A stretch of 64,000 nucleotides of DNA from Amycolatopsis benzoatilytica AK 16/65. GTDB taxonomy: Bacteria; Actinomycetota; Actinomycetes; Mycobacteriales; Pseudonocardiaceae. A program made the position numbers and the translations under genes. The notes under the pieces are model-generated. The model did not search any database, was not told the origin of the DNA, and worked only from the letters and a program-made list of their open reading frames with translations. Shown here one piece after another: positions 37,120 to 44,284 of the stretch; position 1 is the first letter of the stretch, and each line of letters opens with the position of its first letter. The stretch is taken from contig NZ_KB912942.1 in the NCBI RefSeq assembly GCF_000383915.1, positions 1,124,506 to 1,188,505 on the forward strand, in the 5' to 3' direction.

Positions 37120-37172
37120 TCCGTGAAGGGACCCTTGAGGGAATCCAAGTCCCTGAAAGGGCCCTTCACGGA
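37120..37172. repeat. Dispersed 53-bp palindrome, copy 3 (degenerate)
   Basis: The left arm (37120-37143) matches copy 2 at all but one base. The right arm (37149-37172) has diverged in the middle (CCCTGAAAGGG). It lies between the secreted-protein gene and the convergent RluA gene, so it could act as a bidirectional terminator. Confidence 0.85.
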
Positions 37173-37306
37173 CAGACCGGCGGACCGTTCGGCGCGCACC
37201 ACCTGAGACAAGCTCTAAGTGTGTTTCTGGCAAAGGAAAACCCAGCTTTCGCCGCCAGGCTCTGCTCAACTCCGGCGCGCATTTCCTTCTGGCGAAGGAA
37301 AAGTAG

Positions 37307-38236
37307 CTACGAAAGCCATTCCGCAGGAGAATCCCAGGCCGTCAGCGCTCGACGGCTCACGAACCGCCGGTGCTCCCCGGTCATCGGGTCGTCGAACTCC
37401 AGCACCTTCGCCAGCAGCTGCAGCGGCCGGGTGAAGTCGTCGAGCGGTTTCTCCCGCAGGTCCGGGTAGAAATCGTCGCCCAGGATCGGGATTCCCAGCG
37501 AAGACATGTGCACTCTCAGCTGATGCGTCCGCCCGGTCGCGGGCAGCAGGCGGTACCGGCCCAGTCCGGCCCGGTGTTCCAGGAGCTCCACAGTGGACTC
37601 GGCGTTCGGCGGGCCGGGCACCTCCTGTGCCGCCAGCACCCCGCGTTCCTTGATGATCCGGCTCTGTACCGTCCGGGGCAGCGGCAAGGCCGGATCGTAT
37701 GCCGCGATCGCCTCGTATTCCTTGCGCACCAACCGATCGCGGAACATCGTCTGATACGCGCCGCGCGCGGAAGGGGTGATCACGAACATCACCACCCCGG
37801 CGGTGACCCGGTCGAGCCGGTGCGCGGGGGAGAGCGTGGGCAGGTCGAGCGAGCGGCGCAGCCGGACCAGTGCGGTCTCCAGCACGTGCCGTCCGCGCGG
37901 GATGGTGGCCAGGAAGTGCGGCTTGTCGACCACCAGCAGGTGCTCGTCGCGGTGCAGGACGGCGACGTCGAACGGCACCGGGACCTCGTCCGGCAGGTCG
38001 CGGTGGAACCAGATGAACGAACCGGGCGCGTACGCCGAGTCGATGCCCAGCGGCCCGTCCTCGCCGTGGATGCGCTCCTCGCGCAGCATTTCCGCGATCC
38101 GTTCCGGGGCGACGCGCGGCAGCCGCTCCACAAGGTGCTCCAGCAGCGTCGCCCACGGGCCTTCGTCCGGCAGCCGCAGCCGGGCCGGGTCGAGGCCGTG
38201 CCGTTGCGGGATCGGGGCCGGGCGCTTGCGTCTCAT
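37307..38236 (-). CDS. RluA-family RNA pseudouridine synthase
   Basis: Pseudouridine synthase of 309 aa acting on rRNA or tRNA. The catalytic motif is HRLDRVTAG with Asp142. ATGRTHQLRVHMSSLGIPILGDDFY is the conserved C-terminal core. The N-terminal 80 residues are an S4-like region without a clear S4 motif. The start ATG 38236 gives MRRKRPAPIPQRHG, usual for actinobacterial RluA-like proteins. It is separated by 12 bases from the DUF5313 gene upstream on the same strand, and the two may share a transcript. Confidence 0.93.
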   Translation of the reverse strand: MRRKRPAPIPQRHGLDPARLRLPDEGPWATLLEHLVERLPRVAPERIAEMLREERIHGEDGPLGIDSAYAPGSFIWFHRDLPDEVPVPFDVAVLHRDEHLLVVDKPHFLATIPRGRHVLETALVRLRRSLDLPTLSPAHRLDRVTAGVVMFVITPSARGAYQTMFRDRLVRKEYEAIAAYDPALPLPRTVQSRIIKERGVLAAQEVPGPPNAESTVELLEHRAGLGRYRLLPATGRTHQLRVHMSSLGIPILGDDFYPDLREKPLDDFTRPLQLLAKVLEFDDPMTGEHRRFVSRRALTAWDSPAEWLS

Positions 38237-38248
38237 CGGAGACCGAGT

Positions 38249-38644
38249 CTAGTCGCCGCTGTTCTGCCGGTAGATCGCGATGTACCGGGCGGTCGCTTCG
38301 GCGTTGGCCTCGGCGGCCTTCTCGCGCCGGATCCGCTTGCCGGTGCCGGGCGGGAAACCGTGCCGGGACAGCCGGTGGTCGATGCTCTCCTCCATGTAGG
38401 CGCACGAGTAGAAGTACGCGACCAGCGCGGCCATCAGCACGATCGCCAGCCGCAACCCGAGGGGGGCCGGCAGCAGCAGCCAGACCAGGCACAGCGGGGC
38501 GATGCCGACCGTCGAGCGCAGGACGTGCCGCGCCTTCCAGTGCTTGGACGTCGCGTCGTGCAGCAGCCAGTCGCGGTAGCGCTCGGGCAGCCGTCCGCCG
38601 GCCGCGTGCCAGAACCAGCGGAGAACGCCGGGCCGTTCGGTCAT
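38249..38644 (-). CDS. DUF5313 family membrane protein
   Basis: Small membrane protein of 131 aa. MTERPGVLRWFWHAAGGRLPERYRDWLLHD at the start and two adjacent hydrophobic spans at about residues 44-80 fit DUF5313, a family found in mycolic-acid and related actinobacteria. Function unknown. The start is at ATG 38644. The promoter region shared with the divergent MarR gene contains an AT-rich palindrome, so expression is probably under MarR control. Confidence 0.8.
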   Translation of the reverse strand: MTERPGVLRWFWHAAGGRLPERYRDWLLHDATSKHWKARHVLRSTVGIAPLCLVWLLLPAPLGLRLAIVLMAALVAYFYSCAYMEESIDHRLSRHGFPPGTGKRIRREKAAEANAEATARYIAIYRQNSGD

Positions 38645-38674
38645 CGTTCCTCCTCGTCGCCACTCGGTACAGTA

Positions 38675-38704
38675 CACTAATTATTAGCATACTAATCATT
38701 AGTG
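38675..38704. promoter_or_regulatory. Operator palindrome in the MarR/DUF5313 divergent promoter
   Basis: CACTAATTATTAG (38675-38687) and CTAATCATTAGTG (38692-38704) are inverted repeats matching 12 of 13 positions with a 4-base spacer. Each half is itself nearly palindromic, so two MarR dimers could bind. It is strikingly AT-rich for this genome and sits 45 bases before the MarR start and 30 bases before the DUF5313 start. Confidence 0.8.
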
Positions 38705-38749
38705 CGACGGAGATCGCGCTAGAGTGGGCTGGACCAGAAGGAGGTACGG

Positions 38750-39193
38750 GTGGCCAAGATCGATCTGGGCGAGGACCCGCTGAAACTGGACCGGCAGGTG
38801 TGCTTCGCGCTGTCGGTCGCCTCGCGCAGCGTGATCGCGATCTACCGGCCGCTGCTGGAGCCGCACCAGCTGACGCATCCGCAGTACCTGGTGATGCTGG
38901 CGCTGTGGGAGCAGTCGCCGCGGTCGGTCAAGGACCTCAGCACCGCGTTGCGCCACGAGCCGGCCACCTTGTCGCCGTTGCTGAAGCGGCTGGAGGCGGT
39001 CGGCTACGTCACCCGGGGCCGCAGCCGCGCCGACGAGCGGCAGCTGACCGTGGAACTGACCGAAAAGGGCCGGAATCTGCGGGCGGAGGCGGAGAAGATT
39101 CCGTACCGGGTGGTGGAACGGCTCGGCATGGAGGTCTCCGAACTCGAGGCGCTGCACGCCGCGCTGGGCCGGGTGATCCAGGCGACCGCCTGA
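38750..39193 (+). CDS. MarR-family transcriptional regulator
   Basis: Winged-helix repressor of 147 aa, close to the OhrR branch. LDRQVCFALSVASRSVIAIYRPLLEP puts a Cys at about residue 18, the position of the peroxide-sensing Cys in OhrR. THPQYLVMLALWEQ, LSTALRHEPATLSPLLKRLEAVGYV (recognition helix) and RSRADERQLTVELTEKG (wing) follow. GGAGG at 38740-38744 precedes the GTG start. It is likely autoregulated through the palindrome at 38675-38704. No Ohr peroxidase gene is adjacent, which is unusual for OhrR. Confidence 0.92.
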   Translation: MAKIDLGEDPLKLDRQVCFALSVASRSVIAIYRPLLEPHQLTHPQYLVMLALWEQSPRSVKDLSTALRHEPATLSPLLKRLEAVGYVTRGRSRADERQLTVELTEKGRNLRAEAEKIPYRVVERLGMEVSELEALHAALGRVIQATA

Positions 39194-39243
39194 CCGCGGA
39201 TTTCCGGCATAGTGGGAAGCGCCGACGCGGAAGAGGGGGGCAT

Positions 39244-40128
39244 GTGCTGAAGATCCGGCTGGGGGTGGCGCCGGGAGTCGGGACCGGGCCGGCGGAATTC
39301 GCCGGACTGGCCGAGCAGGTCGAGGCGGCCGGCGTCGATTCGCTGTGGCTGTCCGAGATCGTCTACTCCTCCGACGTCGACCCGATGATCGGCATGGCGC
39401 ACGCGCTCGCCCGCTCCAGCACCCTGAAAGTGGGCACTGGCGTGGCGATCCTGCCCGGGCGGAATCCGGTGCTGGTGGCGAAACAGCTGGTCACGCTGGC
39501 CGGGCTGGCTCCGAAACGCGTGCTGCCGGTGTTCGGGCTGCTGCCCGCGCGGCCCGAGGAGCGTGCGCTGTTCCCAGTGCCCGACGGCCGGCGCGCGGCG
39601 GTGTTCGACGAGTCGCTGACTGTGCTGCGGCTGCTTCTGCAACAGGACGACGTGCACTTTGACGGCGAGTTCTTTCAGCTCGACGGGGTCACCATCGGCC
39701 CGCGTCCGGCGAAACGGCTCGACGTGTGGCTCGGCGGAGCGGCCCCGGCCGCTTTGCGCCGCGCCGGCCGGTTGTCCGACGGCTGGCTCGGCAGCTTCCA
39801 CACGCCGGACCAGGCCCGGGCGGCCCGCCTCCAGATCCAGGACGCCGCGGCCGAGGCCGGGCGCGAGATCGAACCGGACCACTTCGGGCTGAGCCTGGTC
39901 CTGGCGCCGCACGGCATTCCGGCGAGCCTGCGGGCGACGGCCGAACGGCGCAATCCCGGCCGCCCGGTCACCGAGCTCATCCCCACCAGCTGGGCGGAAG
40001 CCCGCCGGATGATCGAGCGGCACATCGACGCCGGGCTCACGAAATTCGTGATCCGGCCTGGCTACTCCGGCGACTACCGGAAGTTCCTCGACGAATTCGT
40101 CCGCGAGCTGGGCCCGCTGCAGAACTGA
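39244..40128 (+). CDS. LLM-class flavin/F420-dependent oxidoreductase
   Basis: Luciferase-like monooxygenase family protein of 294 aa with a TIM barrel. GVAPGVGTGPAEFAGLAEQVEAAGVDSLWLSE at the N terminus, VGTGVAILPGRNPVLVAKQL and LDVWLGGAAPAALRRAGRLSDGWL are family marks. The C-terminal end, RHIDAGLTKFVIRPG, fits F420-dependent members from actinobacteria. The GTG at 39244 starts MLKIRLGVAP. Convergent with the truncated transporter that follows. Substrate unknown. Confidence 0.88.
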   Translation: MLKIRLGVAPGVGTGPAEFAGLAEQVEAAGVDSLWLSEIVYSSDVDPMIGMAHALARSSTLKVGTGVAILPGRNPVLVAKQLVTLAGLAPKRVLPVFGLLPARPEERALFPVPDGRRAAVFDESLTVLRLLLQQDDVHFDGEFFQLDGVTIGPRPAKRLDVWLGGAAPAALRRAGRLSDGWLGSFHTPDQARAARLQIQDAAAEAGREIEPDHFGLSLVLAPHGIPASLRATAERRNPGRPVTELIPTSWAEARRMIERHIDAGLTKFVIRPGYSGDYRKFLDEFVRELGPLQN

Positions 40129-40131
40129 CGG

Positions 40132-40440
40132 TCAGGCGAAGGTCAGCTGCTCTGTCTTGCGCGGCATGAGCAGCAGCGCGACGACGGCGAGCACGGACAC
40201 CGCGACGATCGCGACGAACACGTTGTGCGCTGCGGCCGCGAGCGACTGGCGCACGTACTCCGTCGCCGGCGAGTTGTCGCGCGCGCCGTCCAAGACGCGG
40301 CTGGTCGCGTCGACGCTCGCTGGCAGGTGCCCGGCGACGTTCGCGGGCGGATTCGAGAACCGGGACGCCAGCGTCGCGTTGGCGATCGCGCCGAAGATCG
40401 CGGTGCCGACCGCGCTGCCCAGCGAACGGCTGATTATCTA
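40132..40440 (-). pseudogene. C-terminal remnant of a DHA2-family MFS efflux gene, cut by prophage
   Basis: The minus strand codes for about 102 residues of a drug:H+ antiporter-2 (EmrB/QacA-type) transporter. It begins ISRSLGSAVGTAIFGAIANA, has the polar segment to RQSLAAAAHNVF, a last membrane span (VAIVAVSVLAVVALLL) and the end MPRKTEQLTFA. Just upstream of the first Ile a TAG appears in frame, and the remaining 350-400 residues expected of this family are missing. The integrase gene begins within 100 bases. The break is therefore best explained by integration of the prophage; the other part of the gene should lie beyond the right edge. Confidence 0.85.
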
Positions 40441-40466
40441 GGTTCCCAGTAAGCGGCTACCTGGGC
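40434..40466. other. Probable attL region
   Basis: Host-like coding sequence ends at about 40440. Directly after it CCCAGTA (40445-40451) and TACCTGGG (40459-40466) form an imperfect inverted pair around AGCGGC, the arrangement expected for the two core-binding sites of a tyrosine integrase. The common core shared with attR must lie here but its limits are not visible. Confidence 0.5.
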
Positions 40467-40482
40467 CGTGACCAGCGGTTTT
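40465..40482 (+). repeat. 18-base direct repeat, left copy
   Basis: GCCGTGACCAGCGGTTTT here recurs at 42258-42275 with one change (G for A at the seventh base). The copies flank the integrase and membrane-protein genes. Possible integrase or excisionase arm-binding sites; alternatively a trace of a past duplication. Confidence 0.7.
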
Positions 40483-40538
40483 GCGGGTCAACGCTGACTA
40501 TGTTGCATCGGACGCCGCTACGAGTCAAGATAACGCCC

Positions 40539-41432
40539 GTGCCCGACATCGACCTGAGACCCCTTCTCTCCTCCTGGCAACTGCACCTCCGATCCGAACG
40601 GAAATCCCCCCGCACCCTCGACGCGTACACCATGGGCGTCACCCAGTTCTTCGCCTACTGCGACCGCGAGGACGTGCCGCTGGTCCTCGACCACCTGACC
40701 GTCAAAGCGTTCGTCGCGGACCTCCTCGAGCGCGGCGCCGAGGCCTCCACCGCCGTGAATCGGCTCTCCGCCCTCCGCCGCTTCTCCGCATGGCTTACCG
40801 ACGAGGGCGAGCTCGACCGGGACGACCTCATCGGCGTCAAACGCCCCAAGGTCGACAACAAGGTCGTGCCCCGCCTCACCGACGACGAATGCACTGCCCT
40901 CGTCAACGCCTGCAAGGGAAAGACATTCCGCGACCGCCGCGACGAAGCGATCGTCCGGATCATGCTCGAAACCACCGTCCGCGCCGGCGAGGTGTGCGGC
41001 ATGAACGTCGACGACGTCAACCTGCAACGCGGGCTCCTGATCGTGCGCGGGAAAGGCGGGAAGGAACGGTTCGTGCCGTTCGGGCCTCAGACGGCGTTGT
41101 CGATCGACCGGTACCTGCGGATGCGGCGCTCGCATCGCGATGCGGCGTCTCCTGCACTGTGGCTCGGTGGGCGCGGCGACGGCCGCTTTCGATACCACGG
41201 CCTGTACTGCGCGCTGGAGAAGCGTGCCGAGGCGGCGGGGATCGAGCACTTCCATCCGCACCTCACGCGGCACACTGCGTCGCAGCGGTGGCTGGCAGCC
41301 GGGGGCAGTGAGGGCGGTTTGATGGCGATCGCGGGATGGACGCGCCGCGACATGCTGGACCGTTATACGCAGGCGACGGCGTCGGACCGCGCCGCCCAGG
41401 AGTCGCGGGGCCTGAATCTCGGCGACCTGTAA
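40539..41432 (+). CDS. Phage tyrosine integrase (XerD-like)
   Basis: Site-specific recombinase of 297 aa. The N-terminal SAM-like core-binding domain (residues about 5-90) is followed by the catalytic domain with Arg148 (TTVRAGEV), His241 and Arg244 (HPHLTRHTASQRWL), Trp267 (IAGWTRRDML) and the nucleophile Tyr276 (LDRYTQA). The GTG at 40539 gives PDIDLRPLLSSW near the start as in relatives; an in-frame ATG at 40500 would add 13 residues. It lies next to the probable attL and should integrate and, with an excision factor, excise this prophage. No excisionase was recognised. Confidence 0.93.
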   Translation: MPDIDLRPLLSSWQLHLRSERKSPRTLDAYTMGVTQFFAYCDREDVPLVLDHLTVKAFVADLLERGAEASTAVNRLSALRRFSAWLTDEGELDRDDLIGVKRPKVDNKVVPRLTDDECTALVNACKGKTFRDRRDEAIVRIMLETTVRAGEVCGMNVDDVNLQRGLLIVRGKGGKERFVPFGPQTALSIDRYLRMRRSHRDAASPALWLGGRGDGRFRYHGLYCALEKRAEAAGIEHFHPHLTRHTASQRWLAAGGSEGGLMAIAGWTRRDMLDRYTQATASDRAAQESRGLNLGDL

Positions 41433-41467
41433 GCGTTGGGGGAGAAGGGGAAAAGAGGCTGAAGACG

Positions 41468-41505
41468 CCCCCCCCCCCCGCAGTTTTACGGGAACCGTGC
41501 GGGGG
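41468..41505. terminator. Poly-C tract and hairpin between convergent genes
   Basis: A run of 12 C (41468-41479) leads into a stem CCCCCGCA (41475-41482) with TGCGGGGG (41498-41505). It separates the integrase from the convergent membrane-protein gene and probably terminates both. The homopolymer is prone to length change but is not in a gene. Confidence 0.6.
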
Positions 41506-41534
41506 CCGGGGGAAGCGGCCGCACCGGTTCGGGG

Positions 41535-42242
41535 TCAGAGCACACACAGATCTGCGATCGGGCGCAGGTTGACGTCGATGCCGCCGCACGGGGTCGGCGT
41601 CGGCGGTTTCGGCGCGGGGGTCGTTCCCGGCGGTTCCGGAGTCGACGTGCCAGGCGAGGCCGGGTGCGGCGGCTGCGCGGTGGTGGTCCGCGTCGCGACA
41701 AGATACGGCGGCGCGCCGGGGACAGGATGCTCGTGCGGTGCGGGCGCCCGTGCGGCGACTGTCGCCGCGGACTCCGACGACGACGTGGCCGTAGGCGGTG
41801 TCGTCGGCGCAGGGTCCGGCGTTGCCGGCGGGGCCGGCGGCGGGGGCACGGGCAGCGGAGTGACGGTGACCGGCGGCGGGGGTCCGCCGGCGATGGGGTT
41901 GCCGATGTCCGGCACAGCCATGGGGGTCGACGCGGCGACAACCGCGGTTGTCGCGACCGCGCCGACGAGCCCGACGACCGCGGCGGCGGGGTGTTCCTTG
42001 GTCCACGCGATGGTGGCCCCGGCCGCGCCGATCATGGCCATCGCGCCGCCTTTGATGATGCGCAGGACCGGTTCGGCGGTGCCTCGGCTGCCGCCGTCGT
42101 CGTCGGGGGCGCGGCTCAATGCGTCGAGCCGGGCCCGCGCGTCGAGCCGCCGGTGGAGTCTCCGCAGCGCAATCGCGTTGTGGATCATGACGCCCGCGAT
42201 CACCGCGAGCAGTGCCAGTGCAGCCAGTAGAAGGAATATCAC
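41535..42242 (-). CDS. Proline-rich membrane-anchored prophage protein
   Basis: Protein of 235 aa. It begins with a membrane span (MIFLLLAALALLAVIAGVMI, residues 1-20). A basic segment RRLHRRLDARARLDAL follows, then a second hydrophobic region (AAAVVGLVGAVATTAVVAA, about 89-107), and a long Pro/Thr/Ala-rich tail to GGIDVNLRPIADLCVL with two cysteines. The tail looks extracellular or wall-spanning. Position beside the integrase and repressor, in the lysogeny block, would suit a superinfection-exclusion or envelope-modifying role, but there is no recognisable family. Confidence 0.75.
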   Translation of the reverse strand: MIFLLLAALALLAVIAGVMIHNAIALRRLHRRLDARARLDALSRAPDDDGGSRGTAEPVLRIIKGGAMAMIGAAGATIAWTKEHPAAAVVGLVGAVATTAVVAASTPMAVPDIGNPIAGGPPPPVTVTPLPVPPPPAPPATPDPAPTTPPTATSSSESAATVAARAPAPHEHPVPGAPPYLVATRTTTAQPPHPASPGTSTPEPPGTTPAPKPPTPTPCGGIDVNLRPIADLCVL

Positions 42243-42257
42243 TAGACCACGAATATC

Positions 42258-42275
42258 GCCGTGGCCAGCGGTTTT
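42258..42275 (+). repeat. 18-base direct repeat, right copy
   Basis: GCCGTGGCCAGCGGTTTT, one base different from the copy at 40465-40482. It lies just upstream of the membrane-protein gene start, so it may also carry a promoter or operator function. Confidence 0.7.
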
Positions 42276-42325
42276 CCACCCATTAATCGTTTCGCAATCC
42301 TACAAATAACCGGACGGAGCAGTGT

Positions 42326-42844
42326 TTAGCCTCGCCTAACGTCGCGGCGCTTCTCGTCGAACAGGCGTTTGCGTCGGTCGATGATGTAGGACCACTTCAC
42401 GTCGTCCGTCTCGCCGCGGATCGCGAGCATCTCGTGCTCGACCTCGCCGCGCGGTTCGCGTTCGTAGACCTCGGCGGGGTAGAGATCGGAGCCGGCCGAT
42501 TTCGGGACGAGTTTGTCGATCGCGTAGTCCATGAAGTCGTCGGTCGCGCCTTCGGGCAGATTCAGCGCTGCCTCGATCTTCCGCATGGTGGTCACGCGCG
42601 GGATCTTCTTGCCGGTTTCGATGTCGGAGATGGTGCGGACGCCGACGCCGGATGCAGTCGCGAGCTGGTCCTGTCGCGGCATGTTCTGGTCGGTGCGGAG
42701 CTTCGCCAGTTGCGCGCCGAGTGCCTCCATGCGGCGCTTCTTTTGCGTGTTTTGCGTGTCCACGTATGCAGGATGGGGGGTCGGGCGGCAGGGCGCCAAG
42801 GCACGGCGCTGTCCGGGTCGTCCCAAGATGCGCAGACTGCTCAT
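42326..42844 (-). CDS. Prophage repressor-like XRE HTH protein (cI position)
   Basis: Regulator of 172 aa with an XRE helix-turn-helix (QDQLATASGVGVRTISDIETGKKIPRVTTMRKIEAAL, about residues 75-110) and a basic C-terminal part (IIDRRKRLFDEKRRDVRRG). No LexA-like autoprotease Ser-Lys pair is seen. The start is taken at ATG 42844 because a TTGACT (42880-42875) and TACTTT (42856-42851) on this strand lie just before it, giving a leaderless message. GTG 42763 or ATG 42730 are shorter alternatives without ribosome sites. Divergent from the Cro-like gene, and so probably the lysogeny repressor. Confidence 0.8.
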   Translation of the reverse strand: MSSLRILGRPGQRRALAPCRPTPHPAYVDTQNTQKKRRMEALGAQLAKLRTDQNMPRQDQLATASGVGVRTISDIETGKKIPRVTTMRKIEAALNLPEGATDDFMDYAIDKLVPKSAGSDLYPAEVYEREPRGEVEHEMLAIRGETDDVKWSYIIDRRKRLFDEKRRDVRRG

Positions 42845-42939
42845 GCATTCAAAGTAATTCATGCGACTACACGCAGTCAACCGGCCCGCTATACGCACTT
42901 CATGCTTGACTCTGTGCGCAAACTGCGTAATCTGCATAC
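42845..42939. promoter_or_regulatory. Divergent lysogeny-switch promoters, apparently leaderless
   Basis: Rightward: TTGACT (42906-42911), 16-base spacer, TAATCT (42928-42933), then 6 bases to the ATG at 42940. Leftward: TTGACT (42880-42875), 18-base spacer, TACTTT (42856-42851), then 6 bases to the ATG at 42844. In both cases transcription would begin at the start codon. The motif TCATGC recurs at about 42841, 42859 and 42900 and may be the operator half-site. Confidence 0.7.
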
Positions 42940-43260
42940 ATGGCCATCCTCACTGGAGTCCGAGCCCGCAGGCAGCGCACCGGCGTCAAGTCCGGCGCGT
43001 TCGCCAAGCTGGCCGGCTACAGCCGGGCCGCGATGATCAGCATCGAGAACGGCACCCGGCCCGCCTCCCCCGAAGGCACTGTGCGCATCGCCGCCGCACT
43101 CACCGACCTCGGCGTCCCTACCGAGCCGGGCGAACTCGACGGCACCGTCCCCGACGACCCGCCGAAGCAGCCCAAGCGGGAACCGACTGCCCCGCCGAAA
43201 CGACAGGACCGCGAACCGTCCAAGGGCCCGCGGCGAATCCCGAACGGCGCGGCGGCATGA
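42940..43260 (+). CDS. Cro-like XRE HTH protein
   Basis: Small DNA-binding protein of 106 aa. The N-terminal XRE domain is visible as SGAFAKLAGYSRAAMISIENGTRPASPEGTVRIAAAL (about 19-54). The remaining half is basic and proline-rich (DDPPKQPKREPTAPPKRQDREP). It is the first gene of the rightward early operon, has no Shine-Dalgarno and a -10 box 6 bases before the ATG. Position and divergence from the repressor support a Cro/early-regulator role. Confidence 0.82.
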   Translation: MAILTGVRARRQRTGVKSGAFAKLAGYSRAAMISIENGTRPASPEGTVRIAAALTDLGVPTEPGELDGTVPDDPPKQPKREPTAPPKRQDREPSKGPRRIPNGAAA

Positions 43261-43511
43261 GCACCCCGGAGCAGCGGCAGCTGGCGGCGCGCATCGCGTC
43301 GCACACGAGCTGGGCCCTCACTGAGGACCGCACCGCGCGCACTGCGCCCGGGACCCGCGCGTTCCTCGACCGGTTCGAGAAGCAGGTCGACCCGGACGGG
43401 GTCCTCGCCCCGGCCGAGCGCGCGAAGCGCGCCGAGAGCGCGAAGAAGGCGTACTTCCTCGGGCTCGCCGCGAAGTCTGCCGAATCCCGGCGCAAGCGCA
43501 AGGCCGCTTGA
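43257..43511 (+). CDS. Small basic early phage protein, unknown function
   Basis: 84-residue protein with no recognised domain. It is mostly helical with lysine/arginine/alanine runs (LAPAERAKRAESAKKAYFLGLAAKSAE). The ATG overlaps the Cro-like stop (ATGA), so the two are translationally coupled. Followed 16 bases later by a GC-rich hairpin. Confidence 0.72.
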   Translation: MSTPEQRQLAARIASHTSWALTEDRTARTAPGTRAFLDRFEKQVDPDGVLAPAERAKRAESAKKAYFLGLAAKSAESRRKRKAA

Positions 43512-43527
43512 CCCACAACAAAAAGGT

Positions 43528-43551
43528 GCCCGCCCCGGGCCGGGGGCGGGC
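43528..43551 (+). terminator. Hairpin in the early operon
   Basis: Stem GCCCGCCCC (43528-43536) with GGGGCGGGC (43543-43551), 6-base loop, just after the gene ending at 43511. No T-run. It may attenuate early transcription or only stabilise the upstream message. The next gene has AAGAGGAG before its ATG. Confidence 0.6.
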
Positions 43552-43574
43552 GTGACCAAGAGGAGATAGCCCTC

Positions 43575-44054
43575 ATGATCGACAGCAAGTATCTCACGGA
43601 TCTTCCCGCGCCTCAGCGTGCGGCGCTGGAGACGCTGCTCGCGCTGGACTGCGACACCCCCGAGCGCGCGTCGGAGCAGATCTACGACACGCAGGCGTTG
43701 CGGGACCTGGAGCGGGTCGGGCTTTTGAGCTGGGACCCGCAGCACGGCGAGAGCCTGACCGCTGCGGGCCGGGCGCTCGTCGTCGAGCTGGCGCACGTCG
43801 ACGCGACGCGGGAGGACTTGCAGCGCCGGGTGCTCGCGGCCACGCCGTCGGGTCGTCACCGCGCGGCCGAAGAGTTCGTCGACTCGTTCGCGGAGGCAGC
43901 GGTCGAGCACACGGCAGAACTGGAGGCGATCGCCGCGCCGGTGTCCCTGCGCGGGTGGGTGCACCGGAACCTCACCAGGGCCCGTGTGTCGGCGCTGCTG
44001 CTGTCGGTCGCGGTCGTCCTGGTCGTGGGCGGCGTGTGGGCGGTGGCCCGATGA
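43575..44054 (+). CDS. Phage protein with C-terminal membrane anchor
   Basis: Unrecognised protein of 159 aa. Residues 1-80 look like a winged-helix-like fold (LPAPQRAALETLLALD, LRDLERVGLLSWD, SLTAAGRALVVELA). A single membrane span ends the protein (ALLLSVAVVLVVGGVWAVA, about 139-157). A strong AGAGGAG precedes the ATG. It overlaps the next gene by 4 bases. A tail-anchored protein with a DNA-binding-like head is unusual among early phage proteins. Confidence 0.75.
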   Translation: MIDSKYLTDLPAPQRAALETLLALDCDTPERASEQIYDTQALRDLERVGLLSWDPQHGESLTAAGRALVVELAHVDATREDLQRRVLAATPSGRHRAAEEFVDSFAEAAVEHTAELEAIAAPVSLRGWVHRNLTRARVSALLLSVAVVLVVGGVWAVAR

Positions 44055-44284
44055 GCCAGATCAAGAACCCGCTGACGGTGATCGAGCTGGTGCACGCGCA
44101 CCTGGAGACGGCGTTCTCCCGCGAGCTGGAGCACATCCGCAGTTTCGGCGACGACCGTTACACGGCGGCACGCGCGTTGGGCTTCGAGCTGGCCTACCTG
44201 TTCGGGGTGACCGAGGGCTCCTACGGCCTCGACTCCGACGTGATCAACGAGCGTTTCGAGAAGACGCTGGGGGCGCTGTCATGA
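44051..44284 (+). CDS. Small early phage protein, unknown function
   Basis: 77-residue, probably helical protein (VIELVHAHLETAFSRELEHIRSFG, then LGFELAYLFGVTEGSYGLDSDVINERFEKTLG). No family recognised. The ATG overlaps the previous stop, and its own stop overlaps the next ATG, so it is part of a coupled run of five genes. Confidence 0.72.
   Translation: MSQIKNPLTVIELVHAHLETAFSRELEHIRSFGDDRYTAARALGFELAYLFGVTEGSYGLDSDVINERFEKTLGALS

Noticed and set aside
41468..41479. Run of 12 C as a phase-variation tract
   Set aside because: It lies between convergent genes and inside a hairpin, not in a coding frame or promoter spacer, so length change would not switch a gene in an obvious way.
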